Source: Adiantum capillus-veneris
Taxonomy: Eukaryota > Streptophyta > Polypodiopsida > Polypodiales > Pteridaceae
DNA: 64,000 bases
Direction of reading: 5' to 3'
NCBI GenBank assembly: GCA_014529385.2
Contig: CM043947.1
Span: 96,816,036-96,880,035 of the forward strand
Both the position numbers and the translations under genes were made by a program. A model generated the notes under the pieces. It had not been told where the DNA came from. It worked only from the letters and a program-made list of their open reading frames with translations, and ran no database searches. Shown here piece by piece: positions 57,087 through 64,000 of the stretch. The first letter of the stretch is position 1, and each line of letters starts with the position of its first letter.

Positions 57087-57758
57087 TTAACCATCCTTAG
57101 CATTGATTTCACCAGCATATGGCTGTGAAAGACGACATTGGTAGGCCTTCAATCGCCAACCATTTACCGGGGTCTGATGTACCTTACCATCTAGGTCACC
57201 TAGTTGGTAACTACCATTTGAGAACCTCTGTATCACTACAAAAGGGCCTTCCCACTTAAGCAAGAACTTACCATCCTTCCTGCGATCAAAGCGATTGTCG
57301 TATCTTAGCACTAAAGAACCTTCCTTGATACCTTTCTTGACAAGGTTGCGATTGAAATTCTTTCGTTTCTTCTCTGCCTGGGCTGCATAGTACTTCACTG
57401 CTGACTCTCGATCTAGCCCTAACCTCTCCAAATCGATGATTCTTCCTTCCACCTGCTTCTCTTGACTATCCTCTTGATGTGCTTTTAGAACTCGGAGGCT
57501 CGCTAGCTCCACTTCTATAGGCAATAGTGCCTCTTGCCTGTAAACCAAGTGAAAAGGTGTATACCCCAAGGATGTTTTAAAGGATGTTCTGTAGGCCCAA
57601 AGTGCTGCATCTAGGTGTTTGTCCCATGCCTTAGGATGTAAATGCACTTGCTTAGTGATGATTTTACATATAAGACCATTTACCTTTTCCACAAGACCAT
57701 TGCACTGAGGGTAGTATGGTGTAGAGTGCCTGCGCTTGATTTTTAACTTGCTCATCAA
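57087..57758 (-). pseudogene. K2 integrase C-terminal part
   Basis: MSKLKIKRRHSTPYYPQCNG followed by LVEKVNG (catalytic Glu), WDKHLDAALWAYRTSFKTSL, LGYTPFHLVYRQEALLPIEV, KEGSLVLRYDNRFDRRKDGK and KWEGPFVVIQRFSNGSYQL, ending INAKDG and TAA. The zinc finger and the two catalytic Asp residues are missing: codons jump from RNase H (AVLMQKE) to FRADLVGQLMSK at about 57785-57795. No chromodomain. Integration would need a helper element. Confidence 0.85.
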
Positions 57759-57769
57759 TTGCCCGACTA

Positions 57770-60184
57770 AATCAGCTCGAAATCTCTTTTTGCATCAAGA
57801 CAGCTCCTAAAGCTTCTGGACCTACACTAGGATTTACATAGAATAATTCACCCCATGTGGGTTGTAGGACGACAGGCAATGAGCTCAAAATGGTTTTAAC
57901 TTCTTGAAAGCACCTTTCACCCTCCTCACTCCATGTCAATGTAGTGTGTTTAGTGAGCTACTGCAAAGGATAGATTGCCTGAGAAAGGAGATGTATGAAT
58001 CGTCCCATGTAGAGAACCTTTTGAATGAAGGAGACTACTTGCTTCACGTTTGAAGGAGTAGGTAAAGCTAACAATGTCTTTACCTTTTCAGGGTCAGCCT
58101 CAATACCATCTTGAGACACAACATGGCCTAGTAGAGTGACCTTGCTCTCACCTATGTGGCACTTGTCTTTATTCAATTGCCCACCCAATTGGGCCAGACG
58201 GGTGAAACCTTCATCAACCTTGGACAAATGTACTTCCCTAGAGCTGTAAATGCAAAAATCATCAATGAAGACTCGTATGGACTTACCAAAGTAAGGTTGA
58301 AACACCAAGTTCATAAACCTCTGGAAAGTAGCTAGGGCATTAGTTAAACCAAAAGGCATAACTCTATAAGCAAAACACCCCCAAGGTGTTATGAAGGTAG
58401 TCTTTCTTTGGTCTTCATCTGCAATTCTGATTTGGAAGTAGCCTGAGTACCCATCACACATTGTGTACCTTTCATGACCATCCACTTCATTTAGTATTTC
58501 ATCTTGAAAAGGCAAAGGAAAATGGTCCCTTTTTGTGGCTGCGTTTAGAGGCTTGTAATCCACACATACCCTCCACTTCCCATTTTTCTTTGGTGCTACC
58601 ACAACTGGAGACACCCACTCAGAATCTTCCACTGGGTAGATAAATCCTGCCTTGAGTAATCTTTTTACTTCTTTTAAGAGTGCATCTTGTTGGACTAGCC
58701 CTAATCTCCTTAGCCTTTGCACCACTGGTTTGGCACCTTCCTTTAATTGGATATGGTGTTGGGTTACCGTCACTCCTTTAATGTGCTCGTAATCAGTTAT
58801 AAAGAGGTCAGCATGCTTCTTTAGTACCTGCAAATAGGGTTCTCTCTCTTCTTCTAGTAGGTCCTTAGCTAGCATCTCCTCTAAGCCTGTGGCTTCTTCC
58901 TTGTTTAGAGAGTCTTGACCACCTTCTCCTTCTGGGTTTCGCAATATTATACCCATGACTTCCAAAGAGCTAGCATCCTCCTCAGATGACTCATCCTCAT
59001 ATGAAGAGCAGCTGCTTGTGCTCCATTCATCCATAGAAGTCTCCATCTCTAGGTCTTGTTGTCTACCCTGCTTCATGTCATACACAATTTTTTGTTGCTT
59101 GCCACCTACCTTATGATTTGGTTGCAACTCAAGGGAACCTGTCTCCCAATCTTGCCTAGCTTTCATAGCCATAAGCCAAGGTCTTCCAAGGATTAGCGGA
59201 TAGCCCTCCCCCTTAGTTGGGATCACATAAGCATCAATTGAGATTGCCACACCAAAAGCTGAAACCTTCACTCCATTAACCTTTCCCACACAAGCCACCC
59301 TTACATTACGTGCCATCTTAGCTTGTAAGGAAGTTTGCTCGTTTACTTCCAAACCCAACCCATGCATTAATTTCTCTGTCATAACAAAAATCTCGGCTGC
59401 ACCATCTATGTACACATTGGAGACTCGCTGACTCTTAATCTCTGCATCAATGACTGGCACGATATCCTTCATGCCTCTTGCACTAATAGACCCAACTGAC
59501 TTTGCCTTAGCCCTCCTGGTGCTGACCATCTTAGACCAGGTTCTCCGCATCTTTGGGGAAAGGTGGAGGAGTTGCTGCCATGAAATCTTTGGTCCTTGCT
59601 TACTCACATCTGCTACCAGGTCGTAAGGTATGGATCCTACCCCAAGTGGAAAGTCTTCTACTCCTATGTGCCTCCTTGACCTACTCTTCCTTTTCTTGTC
59701 TCCTATCACTTGGGAGGAACCCTCATTCCCTTTATCCGGCTCTGAAGCTTCCATTTCATCAGTTCTTTGTCTCCTAACTCTCTTTATTGGCATGGCAATA
59801 GCTTCCTCCATTTTTTCTTTCCCTTTATCCTTACCATTGTCAAGACTTATGACAGAGACAGCCCTGTCCTCCCCTCCCGATGGTAGTGGAGGGATCTCTG
59901 CTGGTGCTTGTGGTGGTGGAGAAGGGGGTCTCAATATTTGGATTGGTGGAGCCACGTGTGCATTTCGTCCATTTAGTGGTCTAGCTCGAGGAGGAGTGAC
60001 TTGCTGGCGAGGAGGCCGCCTTTGATTACCATTTCCTTGATAGCGTCGTGGATGGGGGCAATAATACATGCCGGGACCTACCTCTCCATAGTTGTAGCAA
60101 ATGTACTCACGTGCTTGCATTTGTCCTTCTTGTCTATTTCGTTCATTTCTTGGCTGGGGAGCCCTTACACCTTGAACTAGATTG
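57770..60184 (-). pseudogene. K2 gag C-terminus, protease, reverse transcriptase, RNase H start
   Basis: Same frame as gag after the stop at 60217. Worn zinc knuckle YICYNYGEVGPGMYYCPHP (second Cys and the His lost). Pro-rich linker. Protease VYIDGAAEIFVMTEKLMHGL, with D-G-A-A where D-G-G-A is usual, and [79 protein letters not shown] and IRVFIDDFCIYSS (F-I-D-D). Connection GIEADPEKVKTLLALPTPS. A stop at 57958 precedes the first RNase H codons (LTWSEEGERCFQEVK). Mostly intact, but protease and knuckle are altered. Confidence 0.88.
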
Positions 60185-60216
60185 ATGGACAGGCTCTCTA
60201 GTTGATTGGTGATTTG

Positions 60217-60831
60217 TTAAAGTAATTCTTGTTGAGAGGACTCTTGGTCTGTTGCTCCTGTCCCTGCTACTACCCTTGCCGTAGGTTGAGCTAGCGGTGT
60301 AGGCTCCATTCCCCCTTGTAGTTGAGCTTGGAATTTTAACTTCCTATCCTTCTCCCTTGCATAAGTCATAGCTTTATCAAAGGTATCTGGGAATTTACCT
60401 TTTACCTTTTCTCGAAGGATGGGGTAAAGCCCTGCCAGGAAACAGTCCTTCTTTAGGCATTCTGGAGCCCTTTCTCCTTCACCTAGTGATGCACACCATT
60501 TCTCCCACAGGTTGGAGAACTTTCCTTCATAGCTTCTATAGTCATTGGGTGATGTTTGGCGTAGCTCTAAGAGCTGTCTCCATATCTCCTCTGGAGGCTC
60601 ATGGCGGCGAAATTCTTCGATGAAGGCCATCTTTAAGGACTCCCAGTCTCTTCTTTCTTCAGGTGCCAAAGTTTGATACCATAATTTTGCACCTTCCCTC
60701 AAGACCAAAGGAAAGGCCCTTAACTTAGTAGCTTCGTCATCCCTTCCCGATACCAGAAAGGCCATTTCCAAATTATCCAAAAAGTCTGGAGCAACCTCCC
60801 CAGGCTTACCATAAAAATTAGGGAAGGCCAT
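60217..60831 (-). CDS. K2 gag
   Basis: From the Met at 60831 (MAFPNFYGKPGEVAPDFLDN) to a TAA at 60217; about 204 residues. Core motifs: KLWYQTLAPEERRDWESLK, FIEEFRRHEPPEEIWRQLLE, LRQTSPNDYRSYEGKFSNLW and FLAGLYPILREKVKGKFPD. This is a standard retrotransposon gag domain, which forms the cytoplasmic particle. After the stop the frame continues to 60120 without another break, so a single mutation divides gag from the rest. Start: ATG chosen because the six codons before it begin with TTG. Confidence 0.85.
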   Translation of the reverse strand: MAFPNFYGKPGEVAPDFLDNLEMAFLVSGRDDEATKLRAFPLVLREGAKLWYQTLAPEERRDWESLKMAFIEEFRRHEPPEEIWRQLLELRQTSPNDYRSYEGKFSNLWEKWCASLGEGERAPECLKKDCFLAGLYPILREKVKGKFPDTFDKAMTYAREKDRKLKFQAQLQGGMEPTPLAQPTARVVAGTGATDQESSQQELL

Positions 60832-60922
60832 AAGTGAGAGAGTAAACAATTACACAAACAGCTCCAATTTATTTTAAAATAGAGTATGGTAATTACAATT
60901 TGGAGCTTTAGCACAACTTAGC

Positions 60923-61150
60923 TCAAAATAGGATGAAGATCGACACATCAAAGTAATGGTAATAGTCTAGTAAGGGTAGAATGACAGGATGAGGAGAGCG
61001 CAAGATTTCCCCAAGTCTCTCGGCTCCAAACAACAGGGCTATTCTTTGCTGATAAAAGATTTTTCTATCAATACAAATATTCACACGGATATGACGCACA
61101 AAATGGAAAGGAAACATGCGGGGATCATCATTCTCATTATTGGCATCCAT
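60923..61150 (-). CDS. Small ORF upstream of K2 gag (module family)
   Basis: 75 residues beginning MDANNENDDPRMFPFHFVRH, with RIALLFGAERLGEILRSP, VILPLLDYY and a terminal DVSIFILF then TGA. It aligns along its length with the ORF at 32666-32884 in the N2 LTR (HFVRxIRxN, LFGxERLxEI, SPxPxILPL, FDVS) and ends at the same place. Most conserved positions differ only at synonymous codon sites. It lies about 90 bp before gag. Unknown function; possibly an accessory protein or a remnant of an ancestral upstream ORF such as Ogre-type ORF1 (an analogy only). Confidence 0.6.
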   Translation of the reverse strand: MDANNENDDPRMFPFHFVRHIRVNICIDRKIFYQQRIALLFGAERLGEILRSPHPVILPLLDYYHYFDVSIFILF

Positions 61151-61166
61151 ACTTACACACAAGAGC

Positions 61167-61565
61167 TTAGCTTAGTTGCACCACCTTGCGACCAATGAGC
61201 CTGATCAGCCACAGAAGGTCAGCACCTTGGATCACTTCGACTCTTCCTGATGCATCTGTGAAGACGTAAGGCATGATGGCAACACTTTGTACAATGCTGA
61301 GCCTTTTAGCAAGCAAAAATTGGATGCTATTACCATAATCAGCATGACGAATGAAAGTGACACCATTAATGTGTCGCACATCATCAACTAAGATAGTTTC
61401 CTTAGATTGAGATAACTTCTTGAAAATTAGCAGCAAAGGTAGGGCAGGGAGGCTTTTCACCCGGTCTCCAAAGCACTTTGGACAATATCCAAAGTGATCT
61501 TCACGCGGACAGGAGGTTGGATTGGGATTGGTGGTGTCTGGATTCACAAAGTGCACTGGGAGCAC
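61167..61565 (-). CDS. 132-codon ORF upstream of K2 gag (possible diverged module copy)
   Basis: Contains CPREDHFGYCPKCFGDRVKS, a Cys pattern that might bind metal, then VDDVRHINGVTFIRH, IQFLLAKRLSIVQSVAIMP and FTDASGRVEVIQGADLLWLI. The second half can be laid against the neighbouring small ORF (VRHI, then LLxxxRLxxI, then DxxxxVxxI) with weak similarity, suggesting a tandem arrangement like that in the N2 LTR. It ends 17 bases before the Met of the next ORF. A further frame upstream (61953-61738, ITRPLFLEEPTKRRKITSTP) may be part of the same ancestral ORF. Confidence 0.4.
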   Translation of the reverse strand: MLPVHFVNPDTTNPNPTSCPREDHFGYCPKCFGDRVKSLPALPLLLIFKKLSQSKETILVDDVRHINGVTFIRHADYGNSIQFLLAKRLSIVQSVAIMPYVFTDASGRVEVIQGADLLWLIRLIGRKVVQLS

Positions 61566-62186
61566 TCGCAGACGGGCGGCAATCTTGTAGGCAAGCCTTC
61601 GCCTCTTTGCTTCAGGAGGATTTAGGGGTGAGAGTCATGGTTGCAAGTTGGAGGTTGAAGTTGGTTGCTCACTAGCCTTTTTCTTGCCTGTAGTGGTCAT
61701 GTAATCCCTTATTAATGAGATTAAGCCAAATGTTACCTTACGCTTGAGCACGCGCTGCGGCCTTGGGCCACTTAGGTGTAGAGGTGATCTTCCTCCTCTT
61801 AGTCGGCTCCTCAAGAAAGAGAGGTCTGGTGATGCTTTCTCTTCCATTAATGTGTGTCACAGTACCTTCGTGTATGTTGATGTAGAATATTTCAAGCTCG
61901 TGTGCGTTGGAGGTTTCTGGAGCACTCATAGGTTGAGAGGAGAGGTATATCAAGCTCTTCTTCTTACTCTCCTTCGTTGGCGACGATCACGAACAAGGCA
62001 TGTAGAAGAACTTACTTCTTGAATTTCAATGACACTGCAACCTGGTAACAAGACCTCGATGAAAGCTTTTAAGGCCTCTAAAGCCTCCTCCTCTTCTATT
62101 CTCCAATTTGCAAACTCCTCACGCCATTCGTCCCTGTTGTAGATTGCACATCTTCATTGCTTGTGGACTGAAGGTCTATGTAGCCC

Positions 62187-62203
62187 TCCTCCATGGGGGC
62201 ACC
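62187..62203 (-). other. K2 primer binding site
   Basis: The minus strand, four bases after the LTR end, reads TGGTGCCCCCATGGAGG. TGG matches a tRNA CCA end; the tRNA was not identified. The same layout as N2 (CA, AT-rich spacer, TGGTG). Confidence 0.6.
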
Positions 62204-62206
62204 AAA

Positions 62207-63926
62207 ATGATAGCGGGAAAAAGAGCAGTGCAATCGGGTGGCCTCTGTACTCATGCACACTCCACAAACCACGCCTCATGCAAACAAGCAAAGAACAAAA
62301 CAAAGGGGGCACCACCCTAAATTAAGAGGTTTAGGGACATCACACATAGTGCACATAGGCAAGTGAGACTTCTGGCATTATGATGGCATCAAAACATATG
62401 GCAAAACACATAGAAACGAAGCTTAGGGACCTTATGTAGCATATATATACACAAGACATCAGCTTAACAATACAACGGCATCTGATCATACATAACAAGG
62501 ATATAGAGAAGCAAGCCAAGGATGGCATAATCCCTTGTCAAAAAAAATCAACCTAGCAAGTAGGTATGATCCTACTAGCAACACATCAATACCTTAGAGA
62601 ATGATGGCGAGGATGGTGGCCATGGAGCATGAGAGAAGACTCCTTATTTAGGTTTTAGGGCTAGTAATGTAGCATACTAGAGGGAGAGAGAGTAGAGCTC
62701 CATCCATAGCTCCTCGTTGTGAGCAATGTCGTCATAGCTTCATTGCTTGGTGAAGTGGGTGAAGTGTTGGTTTTGAGTGAGAGAAGGCCTCCTTATATAG
62801 GTTTCTGAGAGGGTTTAGGATTAGGGATAAACATGCTTAAATCTGTTGATTGGGGTTACTTTTTGCTTAGGGTGGTCAACAGATTGAGGTCACCTGATAT
62901 GTCACCATCAAGATATTCTCTAGAGTAATGTGAGAGGGGAGGGTAAATGCTGATTTTTCTGATTGTGACACATGGGGATAAGGCCTTGACCAGCAGGTAA
63001 GGTGGCTGTTGAAACTGGAGGTTCTGCACACGTCAGGGGGGGACCTGCTGGGTCTTCCAGAATATCAAATTCTCAAAAAATCCTCAACCATGGCTTCTTT
63101 TGACATGTGTTCTTTGAAAAAATCAGCATGTCTCTTTTCAACTCAAAAGTCTTTATCCCTGTTGACTCACCTTTACCATAAGATTTTCCCCTTTTCTCCT
63201 CCTGTAACTGCATTGTTGATGCCCAATCACTGCTTCTAGTAACAGTGAACTGTTACCTACCAAATACTTATGGTGCAGTAAAAAATATTTACCATGGGTA
63301 AAAAAAGTTACTGTAGGTAAAAAGTGATTTGTATTTACCATGTAGGTGAAAAATATTTACTGTAGGTAAAAAATATTTACTGTCGGTAAAAAAGTGAAAA
63401 CGGAGTATGCTGTGCTGTGAGTCCACACGAACATCCTTGTGTAAATTTCACTAGAAATTCACACCTAGAATGGGATATTCTATAAGATATAGGTTGTAGG
63501 CATGCATAAGAGCTCGTTCCCACGTATCTTCTTTCCATGGCACTTTTTACTCTTTGGTGCTTGTGAAGTAGATTTTTCTTCTCTTTCGAGATCCCTTGGA
63601 CTAGAGTATCCTCATCTCCCCAACAACTGACTGTGCCTTTATTGCATCTTCATAAGGGGTCCTAAAAACCATGCATCATATAGCCCTCCCCCTTAAGCTA
63701 GAGGTATTTGATGCCTCTAGCTGTAGGTTGTGCTACAATAGGGTTCTCTTGAATACTTACCCACCTGGTACCAATTGAATTTGCCATGTTACTGCTTTCT
63801 TGGCTGATGCACCCTGTTTAGTCCTTTCTGATGAATAATTGTATCCATCCATGACTAACAACTGGTCTCCTAGACCCTTGAAAGCCATACCCCATCCATT
63901 GTCAATATCCGCTTTCACTGGTAGCA
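62207..63926 (-). repeat. K2 5' (or middle) LTR, about 1.7 kb
   Basis: The minus strand starts TGCTACCAGTGAAAG at 63926 and ends CCCGCTATCA at 62207. TATA box CTATATAAGG at 62791-62800 (minus), leaving about 590 bp of R plus U5. U3 is identical to 55973-56944. Confidence 0.75.
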
Positions 63927-64000
63927 TTCTCTTTTTTTCTTTTTTTCTTCTCTTTTTTTCCTTTTTTTTTCTTTTCTTTTTTTTGTCTTCTCTTTTTTTT
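62955..64000. repeat. Second copy of a 1,046-bp direct repeat (first at 55973-57018)
   Basis: Constant offset of 6,982 bp, with no difference noticed in the stretches compared by eye. It includes U3 and most of the purine tract and continues past the window end. Confidence 0.9.

Larger units (their letters stand above)
55973..64000 (-). mobile_element. K2: Tat/Athila-like Ty3/gypsy element with internal deletion, running off the window
   Basis: Minus-strand order: LTR (63926-62207), primer site (about 62203-62187), leader with small ORFs (61953-60923), gag and protease-RT (60831-57958), RNase H start, an abrupt jump to the integrase tail (57758-57087), polypurine tract (57027-56945), truncated LTR (56944-55973). 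The 1,046 bp at 55973-57018 recur, apparently without any difference, at 62955-64000. The match includes the purine tract, which should not precede a 5' LTR, so a tandem element probably continues beyond 64000. Being the least diverged, this is the youngest insertion seen. Confidence 0.8.

Noticed and set aside
62955-62960. Placing the K2 LTR end at 55978/62960 (TGATTGTGACAC)
   Set aside because: No primer-site-like sequence follows at 62959, whereas a TATA box at 62791-62800 and a TGGTG primer-like site at 62203 support an LTR end at 62207. It remains an alternative.

Overview
The window is plant nuclear DNA made almost entirely of nested, decayed LTR retrotransposons, with one recognisable host gene. 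The evidence for a plant is a four-exon A1 aspartic protease of the nepenthesin-like type (17516-20549, minus), chromodomain-type Ty3/gypsy integrases, plant-style primer binding sites (initiator Met tRNA and tRNA-Asp) and a Tork/Tnt1-like Copia element. The reverse transcriptase of element N2 reminds me of gypsy lineages met mostly outside flowering plants, so a fern, lycophyte or bryophyte is possible; this is a weak inference. I see no bacterial, phage or CRISPR features.

Layout. 1-4265: 5' part of a minus-strand gypsy-type element with a tRNA-Asp primer binding site and a long non-coding leader carrying a 20-26 bp palindrome every ~280 bp. 4469-5415: decayed gene of an uncharacterised transposon-associated family. 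5690-7833: decayed gypsy gag (minus), whose leader (7834-8880) also holds spaced palindromes. 8992-9136: microsatellite. 10620-12410: decayed gypsy gag-pol (plus), ending in a C22-loop foldback. 13803-15538: 3' half of an N2-family element (minus). 15800-16240: LINE remnant. 17516-20549: host protease gene. 21745-22760: Copia remnant and a CACTA-like end. 22895-23208: CATAAC minisatellite.

From 23209 to 52086 there is a nest. The outer gypsy element H1 (3' LTR 23209-23861) is split by N1 (23918-45603, 185-bp LTRs, TSD ACTAG). N1 is split in turn by N2 (24239-34321, ~2-kb LTRs, minus) and by the Copia element N3 (36942-42561, 0.8-kb LTRs, TSD AGCAA, plus). The RT-integrase part of H1 resumes at 45604-48295. 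It is then joined to an inverted LTR-gag-protease half of the same family (48296-52086, plus). Element K1 (from 52087, plus) interrupts that half, and K2 (from 55973, minus) abuts K1 and runs off the window. Most coding parts carry stops, frameshifts or deletions. N3 and N2 are the most complete.

The most interesting signal is a tandem small-ORF module of about 70 codons in the LTR of N2 and the leader of K2. It is conserved between the two elements mainly through synonymous changes and shares its stop position, which points to a real but unrecognised protein upstream of gag.
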